Origin: Pseudomonadota bacterium
Lineage (GTDB): Bacteria; Desulfobacterota; Desulfobulbia; Desulfobulbales; Desulfobulbaceae
Reading direction: 5' to 3'
DNA: 7,917 nt
NCBI GenBank assembly: GCA_009782165.1
Contig: WQUH01000019.1
Location: 1-7,917 of the forward strand
The notes under the pieces were generated by a model. That model was not told where the DNA came from, did not search any database, and was given only the letters and a program-made list of their open reading frames with translations. A program made the position numbers and the translations under genes. Of this stretch, positions 1 to 5,175 are shown piece by piece. The first letter of the stretch is position 1, and the number at the start of each line of letters is the position of its first letter.

Positions 1-1528
1 CGGCAAGCACCCGCGAGGCCTTGTGAATCTGTTGCCGTAAATTGTGCACCGTCCTGCCGCCGCCAGTGATGCCGTAGAGAGGCGATGCCAGCAACCGGGA
101 GTCGAGCAGCGGATTCATGCGGATTTCCTTGTCCAGGTCCACTGGTTGACGGGCCCGGTCCCCTTCCATTGCCCCTTCGCGCAACAAGGAATCGCTTCGC
201 GCAATGCGCAACTGGGTTAGCAAGATATTGATAGTCCGTTGAAACAGGTTGATCTCATCAAAAAGTGGCTCCAGCGCCAAAGGAGAGGCCTCGTCGCTGC
301 CTGCCCGCGCTTCGACCGCCTCGTGCAACTGCATCAGTTGCCGCCTGAAGCAGTTGCCGACAAGGTGCATGACAATGAAGACAAGAATCACGGCGACGAC
401 CAGACAGATGGCCAAGGTTCCACCAATTCTGTATGCCGAGGCCATGAAAACGAAACTGGTATCGATACACCCTATGCCGCCAACAATGCGCTGAGTCTCC
501 GGGCTTTCGGCAAACTTGATGGGGACATAGCTGAGATACAGGGTGCGGTCATCCAAAGAAGGCGCAAGAAATGGCCCGGAAACAAGCAACTGTCCCGATT
601 TTCCAGCCTGGATGTCGGTAACCATGGCCCAATATCGATCATGGGTCGATCCAGGACGAAAGGCCGTGGTGAATCCCGGCCGACCGACATCACCGGGCAA
701 TCCCATGCGTAACTGGTCGACCGACAGTTCTCCTTTCGGCTGTTCGGGCGAATCCGATTGAAATAACAGCCAACCGGCCGCATCGAAAAAAAAGGTTTTT
801 TTCTGCTCGCTTTCCTGAGGATAGAGAAACAGAGGGGAGTTATTGGAAGTATGGAGGGAAACGATATCGCGCAAACTCAGAAGATCAATTGACAGGGTCA
901 GTTGTCCCTTGTATTGATTATTAATTCCATACACACCCCTGGTCAGCCGGATGACATGCATATTGAGCGTATTCATGGCCTGTTGAACAGGAACAAAAGG
1001 GTACACCACCTCCATGGGATCACTGATGTGAACCTGACCGGGCTTCTTCTCCATTATACTGTTATGATTCAAAAAAATTCCGGATTTTCCCCCAAAAGTC
1101 TGGTCGATCGGCACCTGAACGACCTCGGTCCCGGTATTCAGCAACACAAAACGCTCGTCCGGGGTCAAGCCCTGAAAGGCGATCTCGCGATAGCGGTTGC
1201 GAACCTGAGGCGCTGTGTCTTCCCAGTGCAGCTTCATCGATTCCGGGTTGAGCGGCCTCCTCGCCAGAAAATCCAACTCGCAATGGGCCGCCGCCAGCAA
1301 CTGGTTCATTTCATGGGCCTGAGCCATGGCGCGGAGCTGCGCATTGCGGGAATAAGCTCGATTCAGATAGTCGGCAACGATCTTGTAGATGAGCACAACC
1401 GTGGCAATCAGGATCACCGTCATCAACAGGGTTCCGACCAGCACCAGAAATTTACCAATGCTCCAGGTAAAAAACGATCTGTTCACCCGAATGACCGGAT
1501 CCAGCAATGGCGGATGCGAGTACTTCAT
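1..1528 (-). CDS. Membrane-bound sensor, probable sigma-54-dependent activator (partial, C-terminus beyond left edge)
   Basis: The frame is open for 509 codons from an ATG at 1528 (minus strand) to the window edge. An AAGGAG Shine-Dalgarno sits about 7 bases upstream of the ATG. Visible order: basic N-terminus; TM1 at residues 27-50; a periplasmic region of about 315 residues (51-367) without cysteine pairs or obvious catalytic motifs, of Cache-like size; TM2 at 368-391; then a HAMP-like or linker stretch to about 445. The last 25 residues (about 484-509, LYGITGGG then LRQQIHKASRVLA) resemble the first helix of sigma-54-activator AAA+ domains, just before the Walker A motif GETGTGKE. No histidine-kinase H-box (HExxNP) is seen after TM2, which argues against a kinase. 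The gene diverges from the TauE operon, as expected for its dedicated regulator. The membrane-sensor call is firm; the AAA+ assignment is inference because the diagnostic motifs lie outside the window. Confidence 0.8.
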   Translation of the reverse strand, partial: MKYSHPPLLDPVIRVNRSFFTWSIGKFLVLVGTLLMTVILIATVVLIYKIVADYLNRAYSRNAQLRAMAQAHEMNQLLAAAHCELDFLARRPLNPESMKLHWEDTAPQVRNRYREIAFQGLTPDERFVLLNTGTEVVQVPIDQTFGGKSGIFLNHNSIMEKKPGQVHISDPMEVVYPFVPVQQAMNTLNMHVIRLTRGVYGINNQYKGQLTLSIDLLSLRDIVSLHTSNNSPLFLYPQESEQKKTFFFDAAGWLLFQSDSPEQPKGELSVDQLRMGLPGDVGRPGFTTAFRPGSTHDRYWAMVTDIQAGKSGQLLVSGPFLAPSLDDRTLYLSYVPIKFAESPETQRIVGGIGCIDTSFVFMASAYRIGGTLAICLVVAVILVFIVMHLVGNCFRRQLMQLHEAVEARAGSDEASPLALEPLFDEINLFQRTINILLTQLRIARSDSLLREGAMEGDRARQPVDLDKEIRMNPLLDSRLLASPLYGITGGGRTVHNLRQQIHKASRVLA

Positions 1529-1547
1529 ACTGTTTCTCCTTGCGACA

Positions 1548-1609
1548 TTTTGCGCTTAAGGGCGCGCTCTCACCCAATCAGCTAACAGCAAAAGCGCAAA
1601 AGCGCAATT
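1548..1609. promoter_or_regulatory. Repeated AAGCGCAA motif, candidate activator binding sites (UAS)
   Basis: Two overlapping direct copies read AAAAGCGCAAAAGCGCAA (1590-1607). A perfect inverted copy of the 10-mer AAGCGCAAAA (1592-1601) lies upstream as TTTTGCGCTT (1548-1557). The copies centre roughly 80-130 bases before the expected sigma-54 start near 1685, a usual distance for enhancer sites. The inverted copy also sits 20-29 bases before the start codon of the divergent sensor gene, so one protein bound here could control both directions. The repeats are directly seen; their role as an operator is inferred. Confidence 0.45.
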
Positions 1610-1617
1610 TGTTTGCT

Positions 1618-1649
1618 CAACACATTGAATAAAAGATGTATTTTTTTTT
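1618..1649 (-). promoter_or_regulatory. IHF-like site with adjacent A tract
   Basis: On the minus strand the 13-mer ATTCAATGTGTTG (1630 to 1618) matches the IHF consensus WATCAANNNNTTR at all but one defined position. A run of nine A (minus strand; T at 1641-1649) lies 10 bases to its 5' side. High-affinity IHF sites such as lambda H' carry an A tract in the same relative place. The site falls between the repeated AAGCGCAA motif and the -24/-12 element, where IHF bends DNA at many sigma-54 promoters. Match and position are seen; binding is inferred. Confidence 0.4.
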
Positions 1650-1659
1650 CGCTATAACA

Positions 1660-1675
1660 TGGTACGTCTTTTGAT
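1660..1675 (+). promoter_or_regulatory. Candidate sigma-54 (-24/-12) promoter of the TauE operon
   Basis: The sequence TGGTACG-TCTT-TTGAT matches the sigma-54 consensus TGGCACG-N4-TTGCW with exact spacing. The GG at -24 and the TTG of the -12 block are present. It departs at two places: C to T in the -24 block, and C to A in the normally well kept -12 GC. Transcription would start near 1685, giving a leader of about 185 bases before the first ORF. A TATAAC hexamer just upstream (1653-1658) could be a sigma-70 -10, but I see no good -35 at 16-18 bases. Confidence 0.4.
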
Positions 1676-1736
1676 GGTTGATGGACAGCCTGTTCGCCTT
1701 CCGGGAACCGCTCTTCCCCGTTGCGTGGACCTGCTG

Positions 1737-1788
1737 ATCTGAGCGCCCAGACGCTCCCTCTGCCGCGCTCAGATTTGTATTTCTGTTC
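1737..1788 (+). terminator. Leader stem-loop with T-rich tail; possible attenuator or small-RNA terminator
   Basis: A perfect 10-bp stem pairs ATCTGAGCGC (1737-1746) with GCGCTCAGAT (1765-1774) around an 18-base loop. It is followed by the T-rich but imperfect stretch TTGTATTTCTGTT. Inside it, GAGCG (1741-1745) can pair instead with CGCTC at 1752-1756, giving a smaller stem that excludes the larger one. No plus-strand gene lies upstream to be ended here, so it would act on the operon leader or end a short RNA. The poor T tract limits confidence. Confidence 0.4.
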
Positions 1789-1794
1789 TCACTG

Positions 1795-1815
1795 CGGATG
1801 CATCCGGACCGGTCC
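1795..1815. repeat. Two abutting perfect palindromes in the operon leader
   Basis: CGGATGCATCCG (1795-1806) is a perfect 12-bp palindrome. GGACCGGTCC (1806-1815), sharing one base with it, is a perfect 10-bp palindrome. ATCCGC at 1831-1836 can also pair with GCGGAT at 1794-1799. These could be a dimer-binding operator or RNA structure about 55-75 bases before the first start codon. The role is unknown. Confidence 0.35.
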
Positions 1816-1870
1816 CAGCCTTTTGTTTGGATCCGCGCACGACGACAACGAAGACCAAAGGAGGAAGACA

Positions 1871-2167
1871 ATGAAACAACGTTTGCAGCGGTTCTGGTGG
1901 GCCGTCCTGGGCCTGATCCTGTTCGCCCCGAGCCTGGCCCTGGCGGCGGGCGGCGGCGGCGCTCCCATCGTCATTGTGGCGGATACCCGCAAACTGGACG
2001 GCATCATGGCGTGGTGGGCCAACATGTACAACGAAAGCCATATGCAATTCGCCATCCTGACCATCATCATCATCCCGGTTACCGGCGTCATCTTCGGCAT
2101 ACTGGCTGACCTCGTCATGGGATGGATCGGCATTGACCTGAAAAACCGCGATCTGGCTGAACATTAA
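1871..2167 (+). CDS. Small membrane protein with signal peptide, TauE companion (98 aa)
   Basis: The start is the ATG at 1871, chosen because AAAGGAGGAAG lies at ideal spacing before it; upstream codons in this frame have no such site and encode no plausible N-terminus. Residues 1-26 form a signal peptide or signal anchor (basic start, hydrophobic WAVLGLILFA, then SLALA and a glycine run at 27-30). A short region follows (31-57, IVIVADTRK and tryptophan-rich MAWWANMYNESH). One TM helix (about 58-82) and a short cytoplasmic tail ending in DLKNRDLAEH complete the protein. It is followed after 21 bases by the permease gene, with GAGGAG in the gap, so the two are almost surely co-transcribed. I believe similar small proteins precede TauE-type permeases in other sulfate reducers, but this is from memory. 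The function is unknown; an accessory or assembly subunit of the permease is a reasonable inference. Confidence 0.85.
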   Translation: MKQRLQRFWWAVLGLILFAPSLALAAGGGGAPIVIVADTRKLDGIMAWWANMYNESHMQFAILTIIIIPVTGVIFGILADLVMGWIGIDLKNRDLAEH

Positions 2168-2188
2168 TCCTTCATCGAGGAGCGACCC

Positions 2189-3247
2189 ATGGATTGGCTG
2201 TATATTCTCATGCCCATTGCGGGTATCAAAATTTTCTGGCCCGGCCTGATCATTCTCGGCGTCGGCGTCGGTATCATCGGTGGTTTCTTTGGCATGGGCG
2301 GCGCCTGGATGGTTACGCCCGGCCTGAACATTCTCGGTTTCCCCATGGCCTTTGCCATCGGCACCGATATCGCGCACATGGCCGGAAAATCGCTGATTTC
2401 CACCTTGCGCCACGGCAAATTCGGCAACGTTGACTACAAACTCGGCCTGATCATGCTGTTTGGCACGGTTGTCGGCTTTGAGATCGGCGCCCAGATGGTC
2501 ATGTGGCTCGAACGGATGGGCTCGGTGGAACTCGTCGTCCGCTGGCTCTATATCGCCCTGCTGGCCCTCATCACCTGGATGGTGTTCCACGACATCGCCG
2601 TGCGCAAAGCCAAGGAGCGCGCCGCTGCCGCCAGGGGCGAAAAACTGGATTCCCTGGCCACCGGCGTCGAGTGGGCCAAGACCCTGCATAAAATCAAGAT
2701 CCCGCCGATGGTCCACCTGAAGGAAGCGGGCATCTACTGCTCCGCCTGGCTGCCCATCTTTGTCAGCTTCCTGACCGGCTGGCTGGCCGGCATCCTCGGC
2801 ATCGGCGGCGGTTTGATCCGCATGCCCTCCCTGATCTACCTGGTCGGCTGCCCGACCCACGTCGCCGTCGGCACCGACCTCTTCGAGGTCGCCATCTCCG
2901 GTCTGTACGGCGCCCTCTCGTACACGTACAAAGGCCGTACCGAACTGGTCGCCGCCATGATCATGCTGGTCGGCGCCGCTGTGGGCGCTCAGATCGGCGC
3001 GGTTGGCACCAAATACATCAAGGGCTATGGCATTCGTATCGCCTTCGGTCTCTGCGTCATCGGCTGCGCGGTCTCCATCCTCATGAAGCTGGTGCAACCT
3101 CTGGTTCCGCAATTCAAGGCCATCCTCGACGCCGGGGCTACCGTCGTGGTTCTTGGTTTTGTCAGCGCCATGTCGTTGTATATCTTCGTTCGGACCATGG
3201 CAGGGATGAAGGAAGAAATACGCCGCAACAAGCAACGAAGCGCCTAA
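2189..3247 (+). CDS. TauE/SafE (TSUP) family permease
   Basis: This is an inner-membrane permease of the TauE/SafE family, whose members carry sulfur-containing anions such as sulfite, sulfoacetate or thiosulfate. The 352 residues show the family's two-fold internal repeat. GIIGGFFGMGG with AIGTD (about 28-60) recurs exactly 170 residues later as AGILGIGGG with AVGTD (about 198-230). About eight hydrophobic helices are seen, with a final one near 316-336 and a basic cytoplasmic end. The two halves are joined by a long charged loop (about 136-180, rich in K, R and E) that makes the protein longer than the usual 250-270 residues. GAGGAG precedes the ATG by 8 bases. It is the second gene of the operon, 21 bases after the 98-aa membrane protein. 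The family call is firm; substrate and direction of transport (export or uptake) cannot be told. Confidence 0.93.
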   Translation: MDWLYILMPIAGIKIFWPGLIILGVGVGIIGGFFGMGGAWMVTPGLNILGFPMAFAIGTDIAHMAGKSLISTLRHGKFGNVDYKLGLIMLFGTVVGFEIGAQMVMWLERMGSVELVVRWLYIALLALITWMVFHDIAVRKAKERAAAARGEKLDSLATGVEWAKTLHKIKIPPMVHLKEAGIYCSAWLPIFVSFLTGWLAGILGIGGGLIRMPSLIYLVGCPTHVAVGTDLFEVAISGLYGALSYTYKGRTELVAAMIMLVGAAVGAQIGAVGTKYIKGYGIRIAFGLCVIGCAVSILMKLVQPLVPQFKAILDAGATVVVLGFVSAMSLYIFVRTMAGMKEEIRRNKQRSA

Positions 3248-3276
3248 CCGCAGGTCTGGATAAGGAGAACCAACCT

Positions 3277-3894
3277 ATGAAATGGACAAACATACTGCTT
3301 TCGCTTGCCGCCGCCTCGCTGGTCGTTTCGATCTCGGGGTGCAACACGGGCGATTACCCAAAGGTTGAGCAGGGACGGGTCATTGCCTATAACAAGGACA
3401 CCAGGGAAGTGACCCTGATCCATGACAGCGCCATGGACGTCGAGCGCCCTGTCTACGATGTCCTGCCGCCTGTGACATTCAAACTGCCGACCGACCCGAT
3501 GGAAATGGGGCCTGAGCCGAAACCCGGTCAGCGGATCAAATTGGACACCGGGAAAAAAATAGTCGCTATTTTCGACACCAAGGCCCAGAAAATAGTGGAG
3601 ATACCGATCGGCATCGTTGACCTGCAACAGCCCATCGACAAAGAACACCCGCTGGTATACGACAAGGACGCCAAGAAGGCCAAGAAGTTCCCGGTGGTCG
3701 ATAAGGACAAGAAGACCGTCACCGTGTACTCTGGCCGCCAGAAGATGCTGTGCACCTTCTCGGTTCCGGACGAATACATCGGCTATCCGGAAAGCACCTG
3801 GGATGCCGGCGACGAGGCGCGGCTGACCTACAGAACCCCCGGTGTTGCCCTGCGCTTCATGAACATCACCAAGACCGATATTTTCAAGAAATAA
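3277..3894 (+). CDS. Periplasmic lipoprotein with duplicated beta-rich domain
   Basis: Residues 1-21 are a lipoprotein signal peptide, ending in a lipobox-like ISGC with Cys22 as the lipidated residue. The mature protein (about 184 aa) has two related halves. Residues 34-110 and about 136-205 each show V-x(3)-DK/KD-x-(K/R)-x-VT(L/V), then TF-x-(L/V)-P, then a P-x(n)-G(Q/D) turn and a closing hydrophobic strand. This suggests two small beta domains from an old duplication. No enzyme motif is seen. AAGGAG lies 9 bases before the ATG, and the gene follows the permease by 29 bases in the same operon. It resembles small lipoproteins of unknown function known mainly from sulfate-reducing deltaproteobacteria (possibly the DUF4881 group, unverified). 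A role as a periplasmic partner or substrate-side factor for the permease is inference from position only. Confidence 0.88.
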   Translation: MKWTNILLSLAAASLVVSISGCNTGDYPKVEQGRVIAYNKDTREVTLIHDSAMDVERPVYDVLPPVTFKLPTDPMEMGPEPKPGQRIKLDTGKKIVAIFDTKAQKIVEIPIGIVDLQQPIDKEHPLVYDKDAKKAKKFPVVDKDKKTVTVYSGRQKMLCTFSVPDEYIGYPESTWDAGDEARLTYRTPGVALRFMNITKTDIFKK

Positions 3895-3909
3895 CGCTGC
3901 AACATCGGT

Positions 3910-3941
3910 GAACAGCGGGCGGGGCCGCTCGCCCGCTGTTC
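3910..3941 (+). terminator. Strong GC-rich intercistronic hairpin (no T tract)
   Basis: A perfect 12-bp inverted repeat, GAACAGCGGGCG (3910-3921) and CGCCCGCTGTTC (3930-3941), has an 8-base loop. It begins 15 bases after the lipoprotein stop and ends 21 bases before the next ATG. No run of T follows, so it is not a classical intrinsic terminator. It could give partial termination, or protect the 3' end of the upstream message and so lower the last two genes of the operon relative to the first three. Confidence 0.45.
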
Positions 3942-3962
3942 CTGTTCTCGTGGAGACAAGCC

Positions 3963-4184
3963 ATGTCGGAATACAGATTCTTTCTGCTGCACAAACTGCT
4001 GGTTCTCAGCGTCAACATCCTGCTGCTCACGGCATTATCCGTCGCCATGTACCGGGCTTCGCTCTTTCCGGACGACTTCACCCCCACCTTTTTCAAAACC
4101 TTTTTTGCCCTGCTCGCCCCCACCTTGTGCCTCGGCTTCATCGGCAAGCGCGTGCTCGGCAAATACCGCCCAACCCTGGTATGA
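3963..4184 (+). CDS. Small two-helix membrane protein (73 aa), unknown function
   Basis: The ATG at 3963 follows GGAGA at good spacing. The protein has two hydrophobic helices (about 8-31 and 43-62) joined by a short loop, SLFPDDFTP, and ends in a basic tail, GKRVLGKYRP. The basic tail and the charged N-terminus suggest both ends lie in the cytoplasm. The stop codon overlaps the start of the next gene (ATGA at 4181-4184), so the two proteins are probably made together in fixed ratio. I do not recognise the family. Position and topology suggest a membrane partner of the 273-aa protein. Confidence 0.75.
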   Translation: MSEYRFFLLHKLLVLSVNILLLTALSVAMYRASLFPDDFTPTFFKTFFALLAPTLCLGFIGKRVLGKYRPTLV

Positions 4185-5002
4185 CAGCCGGCACCCGGTA
4201 CGTTCTCTGGCAAAAACGCACCGGCGTCCTGGCCATGATGTTGCTGGTCGGGGCAGTGCTGTCCCTGGCCGATGCCCTGATCGGCGGCTTTGGCGGTTCC
4301 CGGGGGATCATTGAACTTATCCCGGATACCCGATATCAGATCAGCGGCCCCATGCCTCCGCGTACCGAGGCGATCAAGGATTTTGTCATCGAAGGCCAGC
4401 CGCGGGACGGTTCCGTCCAACTTGTGCCCGAAACCGTGTTTTCCGGATATTGGCTCGGCGGCAACATGTGGCGCGGCCTCATCGTGATTGCCCCCGATGC
4501 CCGGGAGGGCGATTACGTCCTCATCGCCAAGGATCGATTCGGCGAAAAACAGAACCCAGCCCTTGTGTTCAGGGTGCGAGTCTGGCCCGATCAGGCCGCC
4601 TTGGATGCCCATTCCCCCTCTTTGCTCACCAGAAAGACCGGCAGCAGCCCGTATCTTTTTGCCGTGGGTTTGGCTCTCGGCGGTTTAGTCGCCGGCGGCG
4701 CGAATTTTCTGTTCGGCAGACTGTGGGCGCAAGACCTCAAAGCCCGCCACTGCGGCGAAATTTATAAGTTGCGCCGGACCGAACAGGGTACGGAAATCAC
4801 CAGCGAACTCCCCGGCGGCGACCTTCTGCGCCCCGGCATGGAAGGAACCGTATACCGCGGCACCGGCGAACGCCTCTGCACCGCGCGGATCGTGGCTTGC
4901 GACAGCGGCGAGGTCTGCATGGTGGTGAAGGACGCAGTGCCTGTCCGTCTGGGCGACGTAGCCTGCGTTTGCCCGGAAACCGCGGAGATGAGCGGGAAAT
5001 GA
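4181..5002 (+). CDS. Bitopic membrane protein with periplasmic domain and Cys-rich cytoplasmic tail (273 aa), unknown function
   Basis: The ATG at 4181 overlaps the previous stop (ATGA), the usual sign of translational coupling. The frame stays open upstream to 3908, but that part runs through the hairpin and codes no sensible N-terminus. Order: basic N-terminus (RYVLWQKR); TM1 about 14-35; a periplasmic domain of about 120 residues (36-155), beta-rich in appearance and without cysteine; TM2 about 157-178; then a cytoplasmic tail of about 95 residues. All six cysteines are in the tail (191, 233, 240, 246, 262, 264), next to a beta-barrel-like pattern (PGMEGTVYRGTGE, VPVRLGDVACVC). Positive charges flank the cytoplasmic sides of both helices. 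I do not recognise the family. The cysteine cluster could bind metal or respond to redox state, but no known metal-site pattern is matched. It is the last gene of the operon. Confidence 0.82.
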   Translation: MTAGTRYVLWQKRTGVLAMMLLVGAVLSLADALIGGFGGSRGIIELIPDTRYQISGPMPPRTEAIKDFVIEGQPRDGSVQLVPETVFSGYWLGGNMWRGLIVIAPDAREGDYVLIAKDRFGEKQNPALVFRVRVWPDQAALDAHSPSLLTRKTGSSPYLFAVGLALGGLVAGGANFLFGRLWAQDLKARHCGEIYKLRRTEQGTEITSELPGGDLLRPGMEGTVYRGTGERLCTARIVACDSGEVCMVVKDAVPVRLGDVACVCPETAEMSGK

Positions 5003-5019
5003 CCGCTTGGGAAAAGTCG

Positions 5020-5048
5020 TTGACAAGCCCTGGCACGCTCTGTAGTCA
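5020..5048 (+). promoter_or_regulatory. Weak candidate promoter before the kinase genes
   Basis: A perfect -35 hexamer TTGACA lies at 5020-5025, but at 17 bases the -10 is poor (TAGTCA, 5043-5048), and TGTAGT at 5041-5046 is only 15 bases away. The overlapping TGGCACG (5031-5037) is a perfect sigma-54 -24 block, but the -12 position reads GTAGT instead of TTGCW. A promoter is expected in this 173-base gap, and this is the best place I see. Confidence 0.25.
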
Positions 5049-5063
5049 TTACAGGTGAAACAA

Positions 5064-5150
5064 ATGAGTGGCATTGGAAAACACATGAACGAACCCCTCT
5101 GGTTCCGCTTTTCTTTCACTCCTTCCGGCCAGACTGCCCAGGCAAGCTGA
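5064..5150 (+). CDS. Possible 28-aa leader ORF upstream of the kinase
   Basis: ATG AGT GGC ATT begins a 28-codon ORF ending in TGA at 5148-5150, 25 bases before the kinase start. It has a good Shine-Dalgarno (AGGTGA, 5053-5058, 5-base spacing), better than anything in front of the kinase itself. The peptide (MSGIGKHMNEPLWF...) has no recognisable domain. It could be a leader peptide coupled to kinase translation, or chance. An internal ATG (second Met of the peptide) lacks its own ribosome site. Confidence 0.25.
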   Translation: MSGIGKHMNEPLWFRFSFTPSGQTAQAS

Positions 5151-5175
5151 ACGGAATCTGCGCAACGATACCGTC

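Noticed and set aside
239..1585. Plus-strand open frames (239-712 and 902-1585)
   Set aside because: They lie antisense to the sensor gene, which has TM helices, a good ribosome site and an unbroken frame; their products have no recognisable features.
1590..1607. Start of a CRISPR or long tandem array
   Set aside because: Only two 8-base units are present, with no spacers; a protein-binding motif is the simpler reading.
1625..1658. Sigma-70 promoter TTGAAT ... TATAAC for the operon
   Set aside because: The spacing between the hexamers is 22 bases, too long, and no better -35 is found at 16-18 bases.
1769..3235. 488-codon open frame on the minus strand opposite the permease
   Set aside because: Its product is a low-complexity run of D, G, H and Q, typical of the antisense of a GC-rich membrane protein gene; the plus strand has clear family motifs and ribosome sites.
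3908..4180. Upstream extension of the 273-aa protein to 364 aa
   Set aside because: The extra 91 codons run across the hairpin and the whole 73-aa gene in another frame; the ATGA overlap and the TM helix right after 4181 support the shorter start.
5031..5046. Second sigma-54 promoter (TGGCACG then GTAGT) before the kinase
   Set aside because: The -24 block is perfect, but the -12 block lacks TTGC at the required spacing, so it is mentioned only within the weak promoter entry.
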